Source of the DNA: Dipetalonema caudispina
Lineage: Eukaryota; Nematoda; Chromadorea; Rhabditida; Onchocercidae
Direction of reading: 5' to 3'
Length of the DNA: 64,000 nt
Assembly (NCBI GenBank): GCA_013365325.1
Contig: JABVXV010000160.1
Span: forward strand, 62,001 to 126,000
Shown here: positions 27,411 to 39,977 of the stretch, piece by piece
Layout of the letters: each line of letters opens with the position of its first letter
Numbering within the stretch: position 1 is the first letter of the stretch
The notes under the pieces: generated by a model
Databases searched by the model: none
Told to the model about the DNA's origin: nothing
What the model saw: the letters and a program-made list of their open reading frames with translations, nothing else
Made by a program: the position numbers and the translations under genes

Positions 27411-28070
27411 CCGTTTCCTGCGGATAAGTATGGCATCTTCGAATTCGTCATTTGCATTTCATCCTACCTATGATGATAAATTAAAAAATAGAAGTTATTT
27501 TAAAGATTTAGCATTTATTAACAATTATTGTAAAAAATGTTTTCCAGTAACTGCTTAAATTCCGGATAAAAATATTTGTTTGTTATTTGCGTCAGTTTCT
27601 ATTTTTTACTTCATTCGATTTACGAAATAAAATAAAATGCTAACATGATTGCTGCCAATTTTACAGCGAGCGGTTCACGATTACGTAAAGGGCTAAATTT
27701 TATACGTTCATCATCATTCATCAATTCGGAAAACTGTAAGGTTTGATTCCATCCTCGTTTTATAGTCTCCAGAATCTAAAAAAAAGTATTACAAATTTTT
27801 TCTAACGTATGATTTATCCATTCGTTAACAATGCTTAAATCGGGAAGCTCATGATTAGACGAAGCTAATTCAATTTAACAAAATTTATTGCTTCATTTCA
27901 ATTTTTTTAACTTAATTTTTAATCTTTTCTTGAACTGTGACAATTCGGCAATGGTATTCGTATTTGCTGTAGCATTAATCGGCATTGGATTAACTTTATG
28001 ATGAGGCTCCATAATCATTATATCCAAAGAATTCAACCCAAAAATGAGAAAAAAAAAATTATTAGCGAAA
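27411..28070 (-). CDS. Possible small minus-strand gene or pseudogene, model unresolved
   Basis: Three stretches on the minus strand look coding and share one frame. Near 27930-28070 the frame reads RISLIIFFLIFGLNSLDIMI, resembling a signal peptide, then MEPHHKVNPMPINATANTNT. Near 27800-27880 it reads ELASSNHELPDLSIVNEWIN. At about 27655-27777, after a good acceptor (TTTTTTTTAG), it reads ILETIKRGWNQTLQFSELMN and then DDERIKFSPLRNREPLA. In-frame stops (TGA/TAA, then TAG) separate the pieces. One splice solution for the last junction is a 53-nt intron (donor GTTAAC), and a C-terminal exon could end near 27411 (phase 0, acceptor GTAG). I could not close the first junction in phase. I recognise no family. 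It could be a small secreted-protein gene or a decayed one. Confidence 0.3.
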
Positions 28071-30545
28071 TTCTGAAGTTTTCACTCAATTAGACGTGAG
28101 AGTTTATTGGCAAGTTCAAAATAAACCAAGTATAAAAACAAAAATTTTCGAATTTAGAGAAGATTTTAAAACTTTAAACATTTATAACATATTTGTCATA
28201 ATTACTCGTAGCCAATATTGTTATTCAGCGTATCCAATCTGTCACTAAATTTCTCACTAACACGGTACATCGTACAACCAATTTACCTCACATCAAAATC
28301 ACAGTATCCAAGATATGACTGTAATTCTTCACCACTACAGTATCTCATGCGGGAAATTTACTTTATAACAATACTGTGTCTTACGCAATCATATTATTTT
28401 GCACTATATGGTTCATAATGACAGTATTAGTATATTTACACTATCAAGATTGAGAAGAAATACTCACACTTTTAATTAAAACTTATTTTTAAATTTGAAA
28501 ATTTTCAAGTCAGATAATCTCAAAACATACATTTTTCAAAATTTAACAGATGAATTTTAAGATATCAATACAAATTGACAACATATCCATGTTCAGATGA
28601 TGTAATAAAGTAAAAAGATAAATGGACATGTTAGACATCTTTGAAGCAAGGCTAGGATCGAAAAATAATATAATGTTCTTTACTCAAAAATAGAATCGGG
28701 AAATTAGTAAAGCGATATTTTTGACCCAAGTAGGATTCAAAAGTTAGCCAAGTTTATACTTTTCATCCATCCTCTCGTAATACTGGCCTTATTGAACATT
28801 ATGATGGATAATTTTGGGACAAAAAAGTTCAAAATTGATAAAGCTTGGAATAAATTTTTAAATTCGATTTAAAGAGATAAATTAATTCAATGTTTGACCA
28901 ATAGGATCTTACATTTACAACCTCATTATCTTCCTTTTACCATTTGTGATCACTCAATTCTCTGGGCATTTGTTTTCTTAGAATTGTTTTAAGTTTTCCT
29001 TCCTTAAAGCTTAATTTCTTTAAATTAAAATATGGCCAAGGAAAAAAATTAGCCTAGATAATATCCGTTTTCCTTGCTACCATTACTTGTAATATAAGTT
29101 GCTTTAAATCTAAATATGAAAATCACTCCAACAATCAAACGGATCAATATCAAAGAGCAAAAATCGAAAATTATTTCCTGATAGGAAGAAAGTACCCAGC
29201 GATATATTATATTAAATATTCAAATTGCTACGGTAATTCATTTTCTGTGATGCAATAAATTCGATATAGTACAGTCAGTGATTAGTTTCATTCACAATTT
29301 CATGACTAATCTAATTAGTGGTTTAAAGGCATTATTTTAAAAAAAACGCTTTTCAAATACGATGGTAAAAATGTAGTCAAAAATGACGGATTATTTTTGA
29401 ATTTTATTCGAAAAAATTGACTGATAGAGATCGATTGTTTAAATACTCATATTAGGAATGATTAGTATTATCATTCGATGAATTTTTAAAGTGCAATTTA
29501 AATTTCATATTATAAAAGGAGAAAAAGAAACGATGTAGTTTTCGTTTTCAAACATTTTTAATTAAAAACTATGAAAATTGATAAGAGACAATGATGAATC
29601 AGATGAAAAAAAAAGAATTGTGAGACAATGTAAAATAGTAAAGAGGAAAATGGGATATTAAGTATTTTCAACAAATAAGTGATCAACTTGATATTATGTA
29701 TGTTAGTCAATTGAAAAATTGAAACCATGAATTTCCACCATTAAAGGATAATTAGATTAAAAAGTTTTGAAGTATTCTGTCATTTTTAATGCTAAATAAT
29801 TTTTTAATCTCAGAAATTATATCATTCTTTTTTTGAAATTACTTTAAATGATTGACATAAATCTTCAACTTATATTGTTTTGTATCATTTAAAAGTTTTT
29901 GCCGTATTGTGTTGGTATGCTTTGATATTGTATGATATAATCAATATCTTTTCTAACCACTTTTTTCGCAATAAAATTAAAATACGCAATCATTACTACC
30001 GTAATATTCTCGTCATCTATATACATATTTTTTTAATAGCTGTCGATAAAAATCACTCTAAATCAATCCATTAATTTTCGATATAAAAAAAATAATTAGA
30101 AAATTTACATATCATTAAAATCAATTTCTCAAATGTATGCAAATATCTTATATTATTATTCACCATTTATTTAAGTAAACAAATAAATAAATAAACATAT
30201 AAATAAATGGACAAAATTTGTCAAAGCGAATATAGCAAACGAATTATGCTATTAAATTTTTCGACTAAAAAAATTGATAATAATTAAATAAGGCAATCAA
30301 CAATTTATTCGATTTCATTATTAATAAAACTTCTCTTCGCTTTTTTTTCCACTAGCAATTAATTTTCACTCTTACTTTTTCTTGGTAATAATGAAATAAC
30401 AGCCAAATATTACAGCTACCAATTTATTTATTTGGCTCATTTTTGGTATGTTATGCAAGCTAAGGCAATGAAAGAGTACTTACAGACTAATTAATAAAAC
30501 AATTTAGTTATATTTTACTTACTACATTGGTATGTAGAAAATGTA
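28071..30545. other. Intergenic, no gene recognised
   Basis: AT-rich. Between about 28290 and 28440 the motif ACAGTA or its complement recurs several times, without a clear period. No coding or RNA signal is convincing. Confidence 0.5.
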
Positions 30546-30546
30546 T

Positions 30547-30552
30547 TTTATT
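30547..30552 (-). promoter_or_regulatory. Candidate polyadenylation signal of the BPI-like gene
   Basis: TTTATT on the + strand (AATAAA on the minus strand), about 130 nt after the minus-strand stop at 30683-30685. Confidence 0.35.
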
Positions 30553-30682
30553 CATTTATCATAAGAAATAAAATATCGATTTGTTAATTTTACACTATTG
30601 GCTAATAATTTTCACAAAAAATTTCTATATGAAAATATAGCAAAAGACGAGAATTATACAAAAGTTTATAAGAGGATATATT

Positions 30683-33600
30683 TTAAAATCGTCGACAAAC
30701 GGTTGATGATGTAATGCCGAATACGCTTGTTGGTATATTAAAATCCGTTGATATATGAACGGCATGATCAATGATGGAAAATTGCGGTTTTGCCAAATTA
30801 TACGGTAATTTTTCGGTTGTAAATGCAATAGTAAGTCCTTTCGCTAGTTCATTGTTAGCTGTCTGAAAAATGAAATCAAACTTCATGCAAATTCCACTAA
30901 AATAGACAATTTTAATTGTATTGGAATTTTTGAAATTAATTTTAAATTGTGAATATGAAATCAATGCTAGTTGTATTTAAGAAATACTACATTTCGTAGT
31001 TAATGCGATCTACAACAATTTTCTTAATTTTTTTTGTTCTTTTTATTAAAGCATAAAAAGTTATGCAAAATGAAATTGCCAATTATGAGATGGATATATA
31101 ATAAGAAGAAAAGAAAAAACAAAACGATATGTATATTATTATATAGTTTATTAAAGGACTTTTCAAGAAAAACATTTTAGGATAAAAGGAATTATAAAAA
31201 TTGAAATTTCATTCAGAAAATGAAAAATTGAATCCTGTCAAACTTCCTCGTCCTCCACTATTTTTCATTCCAAGCTATCTGCCTTTATTTCTATACCTAA
31301 ATTTTATCGATCACCACACTTCCAAATATTTCAACTTAGTAAATTTTCCTTTTCTTTTAAAGAATATTTTAGTCATATTCTCATTCTATCATAACATTAT
31401 ATATCACAAATATCTCAATCTTTGGACCCTCTCAATGATTGTATTATTTCACTTTTAACTTCCCCATAATAATGCACAAAAATCTAAAAGTTGTGAAAAA
31501 ACCGAAATTGAAAAAGAAAATTTGTATGAAATCAGGAATTGAAGTTGAAAAAAAAGCCAAAGTTGGGATTTCATTTAGATTTAGTTTTGAAATTTACTGC
31601 ATTTTTCTAACATTTTTACTTCCTCATCTATGAACGAACGCATACCTACAAATTCTACAAAAGACCTAAATTCAAAATGACCAAAAAAACCTTTTCTTTC
31701 TTAAATATACACTTAAATTCTTAAAATGCCCCCATCCATTTACTTTTTTATTTGTTTACATGCTTTGGTAAATAATAATAAGTTATTAAAATAGTCGTCA
31801 TGGGAAATTTTTATTGAATATCCAAAATTCCTTTCATATACTTAATTTAAAAGTAAATGAAGTATTTAGCACAAAATATTTTCGATAATGCTAAAATAAA
31901 TTCAAATAAATAGATCGAAAATGCTTTTAATTGCTATATGATTTTCTTTTTCTTTTTCTATTATAGATATATCAAAAACAGAAAATAAAATTTTAAGTGA
32001 AATTATTTGAAAAAATCACTTTAATTGTAAGAGGATATACAAAATTTCTTTTATATTTATTTATATAATTTATTCAAAACTCTCTCATGTAAAATAAAGT
32101 ATTCAAAATGCATTACCAAAAAACTCTAATCTCAGTATATTTGCATATTGTCAGTATATTTGTATGTTATCAGTATTCTGAATATTATTGATATACTTCT
32201 ATTAGCACATTTGCATATTATTATTAGTTCATTTGTGTATTATCATTGTATTTGCATAATATCAGTACATCTCCATATTATCGATATTTTATGTCATATC
32301 CAAGAAAATAGGATGCTATATTGAAGGAAAGAACTCTAAAATTCTTGCTAACCTGAGCAATGATATCTTTGGATAAATTAGCTAAATTATCCAAAGCATC
32401 GGGTGGTAATCCTAAAGTTCCTTCCTTATCAACCAGTTTCAATGATTGGATTTCAATGAGAACAGTAATTCGACTTGCTGATATTTGAACATTTCCATCA
32501 ATTGTACTACTGATAAGCATTGTACCAACTTTTTCACCACTATCATCAATATGTATTACAGCTTCAAGTTCCAAATTTATTCTTGCTATACCTATAAAAA
32601 AAAAAAAACCTTGGAATATACTATTCAACATTACTGATATTTCGGGGCGGGGAAGAGAAAATAGGTAAAAGTAATAAAACTGCACTTTTTAACATTGCTA
32701 ATATAATATTCCGAATAACGTGGAAAGAAAAGGGAAGAAATATTAAGATAAATGAAACATACAAACAGTCAAAATTTTTTCATTGCTCAAATTAATTAAT
32801 ACAAATATTTTTTTTTCATTGCTCAAATTAAAAAAGATTATCATTTTTATCTTCTGAAGCTTTTTTTTTTCGTTCTAATTTAAAAAACCAATAATTTTGA
32901 TTTCTATTGCATCCATTTAATGCTTCATTTTGTAATTGTAAAATTTTTAATCAAACTGATAGCTTCTATTATTAAACTTAATGATATTTATGATAGAAAT
33001 AAATGATAACATATTTTCAATCATTTTATGCGAGACTTAATCATTTTCATTTGTGGATTTACAGTTATATTCTGGATTATTGAATACTTTTCCGGTTAAC
33101 AAATACATTGTAACAAGCAAAACAATATCAACTAACCATTATTATCAGCTAATAATGTTACGGATGGTGCACTGTTGGAATAAATTTTGATATGTATTAG
33201 TTTTTTCGGATATTTTTCTCGTAGAGCCGGCATAATATCTCCTATGCATACTCCTAAATCACCAAAAATATCCTCTTCCTCTTTGCTTTCTTCGCTATCA
33301 TTATTATCACTATTAGCAATGTTACTATCGTTATTGGCAATACTTCGTTTTCGACGTTTCGCAAATTTTGCACCTTTTATTGTTGAATTGTTTTCACCAT
33401 CAAAATCTTCATCTTCCTAAATAATTAAATATTCAATATTTTGATCAAAATATTGAAAGATAAAGGAAAAAAAAAAGAGCCAAAGAGAGAAAAGAAATGA
33501 TAAAGTAAATGGTTTAAACTTTATTTTAAAATGGAAATATAATATAATTATTTTGATATAAAAATATTAGTTGATAACATTTTGGTTTGGATATTTCATT

Positions 33601-36600
33601 CAAGCATATGAAAGGCGATAAAGTAATTTGGCAGAATTAAAATTATTTTTATTACATATTTCCAATGATAAAACGGACACATAACATTTTCAGAATAAAA
33701 TTGAATTCATTTTCAAACTGGATTTGAGAATTTAAAAAAAATAATGTTACATTTGTATCAAAATCATCAATATCGTCGTAATCTTCATCACTACACGTCG
33801 TTTTTAATAATCCATTCAGTTTTGGCGTTTCAGGTCCAACATGAAACATAATAACATCTTGTCTGAAATCAATTTTTAATTTCTTATCCTTTTTTTTTCT
33901 TTTCATAAATAAATTTGTATTATTTTTTCATAAATTCCAAGACATCAATGAAAAGTTTCATTAATGTTTTATTATTAATTTTCACTAATATATTTATATT
34001 TTCCATCACTTATACTTTTTATTAACATTTTTAGCAAGTTTAAGTAGTAAAAAAATACAAAAAAGAAAGAAATTCTTTTATATTTGAGTGTAAAAATATA
34101 TATTTCAATAATTATTAAATCTAATAATAACTTGTGCATATTGTATAAGAGCGAATTAATAGTGTAATCGCTGATTAATAAATCCAACATTCGTTTATTA
34201 CTTCCATTGTAAAATTGTGGGAAATCCATCGGGAATGGATCAAATGGTATATTATCCATGCCTTCTGTAGTAAATGTTGCTCGTAATCCAAGTTGAAAAT
34301 AATCAGGTGTTGCAGATACCTTCATTAAATGCATATTTAGCATTATATCGGGTAAGATCTTAAATGAAATTTTAGTTAATATTTCCGATAAAACTTGAAT
34401 AAATGTCGATTTTAGAGCAATTCTAATTCAACAACAACAAACGTGCATAAAATTGCAAAATAACATTATATAAATTCAATTAATATTTCTAACAAAATTT
34501 GAATAAATATCACTTCAGAAAATTGTCAATTCAGCAACAAAAAAGGTATCGATAAAAATGATGAAATAATAATCAATAATTTTAATTACCACTCTTGACG
34601 AAAACTTGAAAAATATCAATTTGAAAAATTTTAACCTCAATTTTTAAATTTTCCGTGATTACTATCATTTGTAATGCTATGAATTATTGAAAAAGTAAAA
34701 TTATTTTGATAATTGGAAATTTATTTATTTTTTGCTAAAATTTTCTTTAAAAAAAAGTCTTACCTGATCAATGTATTTATCTAAATTACCCAAATTATGA
34801 AAAGGAAGTGATTTATTGCTCGAATAACAATCAGCACAAAGATCTAAAAAAGTCGATCTTTCCTTTTCACGTACGTCTATTTGTGACGCTAATGAAATTG
34901 GTGATAATGTAACACGTTGCAATGTTTCAGTACGTGTTAAACGCTGTTGTGCTCGTGTTGATGATAATTGATATATCGATGGGATATCATGCATATTCTA
35001 AAAGTATAATCATTACATTAATCATTTATTGCATTTATCATTAATAATCAATTAATTAATGGTTTATTCGGTGGTTCATTTTCTTCCGTTTTTTAAATCA
35101 TCTACTAAATTTACCGCTTGCTTTTTAAAATTCTCAAAGTTTTCGTAATTATTTCTATCCATTTATTAAAATTATTAAATAATTATTTCATTTTAAAAAT
35201 ATTTATTCCAAAAATTTCACTTTTAACGTGAACATTGTAAAAAGCTTACGCTATGTTTGTTTGCTTTAATTAACAAGCATCTTTCATTCATTGATTATTT
35301 TAATTTTGAATTTCAAAATATTTTATTTCATAATTCGTCCAACAAAAAAAATTTTGATTATCATAAAATCAACCATTTGATCGATACTATCCATAGTAAT
35401 ATTTACACTACTTCTTGGTTCATGATTTACATCAGTATGGTTCAATTGCATCCTCCATGCTTTTTCAATATTTATTGCATTGCCATTTCCGGTAAACATA
35501 TCATGAATACCGGATGCGGTCGACAACATATTCAAACTTGTTGTTGGAGCCGAAAGATGAGTGATCGTTGCATGATTCTGAATCTTTTGCTTACACATCG
35601 GTGAATGACACTGGAAATTAATCTTTTATTCATATCTAACATCAGTAACTTTAATTTAACAAAAATTTTCGAATAGAATTTCCGAAAACTCAGAAAAAAT
35701 TTTTTATTAACTATATGCGAGTATATTTAATGTGCTTTAATTTCATTTTTAATATAAATTTTTCAAATAAATTTCTCGAAAATTCAAGCAAAATCTTCCA
35801 TTATAACAAATAATTCACATTTGGCATGTTTTAATTTTGATTAACAAAATTTCTTTCAATAGAATTGTTAAAAATTCAAATAAAGTTCATCACAATTATT
35901 ATATAAATAATATGTTGAAATAGTCATAAAAAATATGTTTGTACACGAATACACATACATATTATTAATTTTGAATATTAAACTTACTAAAAATTATTTT
36001 ACATTTAAAATTAAGCTAATGATTTATACATTTCAAATTGAGCTCATTAATAACAATAGCGTTCTATAGTTGAAACTAATTATGAAGTATTCTATATCAA
36101 TGTTAACCGCTTTTCTTTTTTTTCCTATACCCTTTCACCCCTATTTTCCTCCATTCTTTAATGCAGAAGTATTGATTTACATATTGAAATTACTGAATAA
36201 ATTAAATTATAAAGCTTACATGCTTGGGTAAATCGGCCAATTCGATGCTATTAACAGCTCTTTTCGCTAAATTGGATAATTTGGTAAGTGGGATTTTTTT
36301 CGACATGGTACGAAACGGTATATTTATTTTTTTTTCAACAATATTCCGTATCATTCTACAAACTCTAATTGGTAATTGCTTGCGAACTTGCTCTGTTGCA
36401 ATACCCTGCAAAAATATTCGATAAACTAATCAATTAATGATATAATTTTAAGCAAAACACTATTTGATACCATAAAAGTACTATATATTGAAATTAAATA
36501 AATAGTAAAGAAAGATAAGAACAAATACGTTCGCATTCCATTCTTTGTTTTGAATTTTAAGTAAAAAGTATATATAAATTGCTGTTTGATATAGCAATTT

Positions 36601-39600
36601 TATTTCTAATATTTGATGTAAACAATACAAATAAGCAAAGACTAAAGATCAAAGGAAGGTTATTAAATTCACTTTGAACCCGATTATTGTGAATAATAAT
36701 TGGAGGATATAAGTAATAATCACTGTCAATAAAGAAGAAACAGTCTTTTATATGCAATACAAGTAAGTCACGTGAATTACGTGTACAAAAATAGTGATAA
36801 CCGTTGTCTAATGTAGATAATAAAATGACAATTAACTAACTGAATTAGCAAATCTAATTAAGTTATGCGTGAAAAAGCTGAATCATCAATATTAACACAA
36901 ATATGATTTAATAATGATTAGCTTTATAATGAAAACGGTATGAATCTAAATTTAAATTCAAGTCAGAATGACATATTATTTCTTACCAAGCATACTACAT
37001 CTAATCTAGAAATTTTTTAAGAAAATTTCCTAAAAAGATAAGACCTTGTAATTTTCTTCATAATACTTGATTACTGTAATTAATTAAGCGGTAAAGAATC
37101 ACTAAAAGTATTATTTTTTTAAGGTAAATTTATTACTTTTTAAAGGCAAATTTAACAACTTACTAGGAATTCAGTACTGAAAATATTCTTCAAAAGACTA
37201 TCATCACGCAAAAAGACATCGCTAAAACCAATAGATACAGAGCACCCAATAACACGAACATATGGAGATCCACTTAATGTACGATGAATAGTTAATTGAA
37301 TTGTTGCAGATACCTACAGTAATTTTTATTTTAAATTTATTTATATACTTCACTACAAAAAATTTTACATCGAATAAAAATAGGATAAAGAATTTGGTAA
37401 TAAAAAAAAAAAAAAAAACACAACATTTTGCAAAGACTCATCTGAAAATATTTCCAGAAGTCTTTTTGTATTAAATTTTACAACTGATATAATTAATAAT
37501 TTTAACCTGATCGATACGTGTATATACAGTATTATTGAGCTTAACAGGTAATAATAGTTCAATTTCACCATTAATATTTGCTTTTATCCTGAAACCACAG
37601 TTTTTTTTCCCTTTTTCGATTTCATTAATATTGAAAATTGATTTGATAGCTTTCTTTTGCCTAACAAATTATGCCAAATTATGCTAAATGAAAAAAGAAA
37701 TTATGTATTAAGAGAAATTTTAAGACAAATTTTTGATAAACTCCTCAATTTATTTAAGTTTCTTGTTTTTCGATAAATGATAATCAGTAAAATTTTTTTC
37801 AGTAACAATCTCAAAACATTATTATTTTGTACAAAGTTTTGAAATTTCACATTGCAAAAAAAGAAAGGGAAAGGGCTTTTTGAATGCTCTAAAATTGCAT
37901 AGATCAGCTTTACAATACTTACTCAAGATCCAGATTTCGAATGTTGAGAATAAGACGATTGGGAGGTGCTGGATAAAGTGATACCAACTGAGGACATCGA
38001 TATCGTGAAATGACCAAATTCGAAGTTGCAATGCAACCATTCAACTAAATTTTTTTTTTTTTTTGTGGAATTGTTTTCGATTTTTTATTTTCATTTTTTG
38101 GAAAAAAAGTTTCATAATCTGAATTAATTCAAAAAGTTACTTGCTGAAAGCATTGCTTCGTTGGTGATAATCGAATTCGTCTAATTTCATTATCGATAAT
38201 TGGACCGGCTAGAAGACTGGCATATAAAAAACCTTTTCGATTAATTCGGAATTCTATACCCGGCAAACCACGAGTACCGCTGAATAAATGTAAACTAATA
38301 TCTTCACTAACAATATTACAGCAAAATAGCATATATAATTTTTGAAAAATAGATAAAATAATCCCGAAATTTTCCGTCCTTTAATTTAAAAAAAGCGTTA
38401 ATTGTTTTTTAAACTAAAACTTATCAAACAATTAATTAATGCTTATCCATCATAACTTGTCTGCATTCGTATATATAAAAATATACTATTGTAGTTATCA
38501 CAGTCTTATCATTTAATTGGATGATAATTCCGGTAAATTCATTAATTACAGTAATAGATGCCGGTCGATGCAATTCGTTTTCTCCTTTCTTTTTTCAAAT
38601 TTCTTTCTTTTAATTTCAATTTTCATTTCTCAAATATCGCTCTTGACATGTCAGACTATTCACTATATTTCGGATTGATTTAACCTTTTTCGTGTCTTTT
38701 CAATTATTAAATTAATCTATGAACAAATATTATTAACAATTCAAATATAATTGATAAAATAAAAAGAAAAAGAAAAGTCAAAGCAAAAACTTTTCCGAAC
38801 CAAAAATTGGAAACAAAGCAGAAATTTTTCAAATTGAAAGAAAGTAAAGAGGAATAATATGGAATTTGTTATAAATGAAAAAAGAAAGAGGATGAAAGGA
38901 AAAGCAAATAAATGGAAAATAAAGAGATGCATAAAAAAGTATCGAAATATTTTCCATAAAACTATTTAAAAACTTATCTACTAATATCCTGTAATTATTA
39001 GTAGAATTAAATTCCAAATATCATTACTCGTCATTCCAATTACTTATTTTCTTCCATTCCTTTTTATTTCACTTAAATGATTAATCGATTCCTAAATTTT
39101 TGAAATAATCAAAAGAAAAAATTTTTCAAACATTCCAACTACTTAATTTATTACTATCAATCTTATAAAAAAAGAGTGAAAAAATTACTTCAATGAATTG
39201 AATTTTCGTGGTTCACTTCCTTTTGTTTGGTTTCTTGTTGTTGGTATCGGTTGTAATTGAACATCACCGTCCAAATATTCGACTTTTAAGCCAAAGCAAC
39301 CAACAAATGACAAAAAAATCAACTGAAAATTTGAATATTTCAACTAAAATTATAAAAAGTTTTTCTTTTTGGTACTGTATTAAAATTAATTAATGTTAGA
39401 AGTGAGAAAATAAGTTTTAAGAGTAATTATAAATTGTGAAGATTAGCTGTAAGCATAACTATAAAATATACAATTATTTCTAAATCCTAAATTTAATCAT
39501 GAAATCATATACTATAAATATGGTGATAACTATGCTATGACAGTTAGTTGTAAATTGTATATTAAATCAAATGATTTGTTTACCTTACAAAAAAATGTTA

Positions 39601-39977
39601 ATTCATTGAAAGTTTTCTAAAAAAATTTGAGAGTGATGTGAGAGGGAAAGAGGGAGAAAAAAAATGAAAGTACAAACGAAACTATGCAGTAACATTTGAT
39701 TTTTACATCGTAAAGTAATCCAACAAGATTGAAGAATTCATGTATATTTTTTTTAAAAAAAAAAGAAAGTAAAATAGGTAAAAAGAAATAGCTAATAATT
39801 GAAGAAAAGAAGGACAATAAATTAGAAAGAAGTTTTTTTTTTTTTTGTCTTTTTTAAATTGATGATAATTAGTCATCATTGACTGAATTAATTACTAACA
39901 CATATTGAGCACATAATAATGTTATGCTCCAATTTGATAATTTCCTATAAAAAAACTAATTTATGGCATTTTTCCAT
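30683..39977 (-). CDS. BPI/LBP/CETP-family lipid-binding protein, large, with acidic insert
   Basis: Minus-strand exons, 5' to 3': candidate first exon 39957-39977 (MEKCHKL), then 39189-39322, 38141-38279, 37923-38044, 37507-37588, 37164-37313, 36220-36405, 35407-35610, 34764-34997, 34132-34358, 33751-33862, 33137-33416, 32353-32591 and 30683-30862 (stop TAA). All phases close, giving 762 codons plus 7 from the tentative first exon. The start joins to LIFLSFVGCFG, a plausible signal peptide. The N-terminal BPI lobe includes GTRGLPGIEFRINRKGFLYA and the paired Cys in VIGCSVSIGF and RVCRMIRNIVEKK. The C-terminal lobe starts near LPDIMLNMHLMKVSATPDYF and includes SDYTINSLLYNMHKQDVIMF. It is much longer than typical members (about 480 aa) because of a linker and an acidic insert with RRKR. 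Family members bind lipid or lipopolysaccharide in extracellular space; the ligand here is unknown. The first exon is the weak point (donor GTTTTT). Confidence 0.85.
32132..32290. repeat. Degenerate 18-20 bp minisatellite in the last BPI-like intron
   Basis: About eight units resembling CAGTATATTTGCATATTAT follow one another, each 18-20 bp, with substitutions and small indels. The array sits about 60 bp past the donor of exon 32353-32591, within the final intron. Confidence 0.65.
33345..33356 (-). other. RRKR proprotein-convertase-like site in BPI-like protein
   Basis: Codons CGT CGA AAA CGA give Arg-Arg-Lys-Arg followed by Ser, in the exon 33137-33416. The motif fits the furin consensus R-x-K/R-R. 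It lies between two Asp/Glu-rich stretches that also hold many Asn and Ser, so it is probably exposed. Cleavage is an inference; the motif could also act as a basic binding patch. Confidence 0.45.

Noticed and set aside
33187..33420. Plus-strand frame rich in Ser and Leu
   Set aside because: It is the antisense shadow of the acidic exon of the BPI-like gene.
37822..38040. Minus-strand 72-codon frame
   Set aside because: It overlaps the BPI exon 37923-38044 in another frame; the spliced frame has the family motifs and closes in phase.
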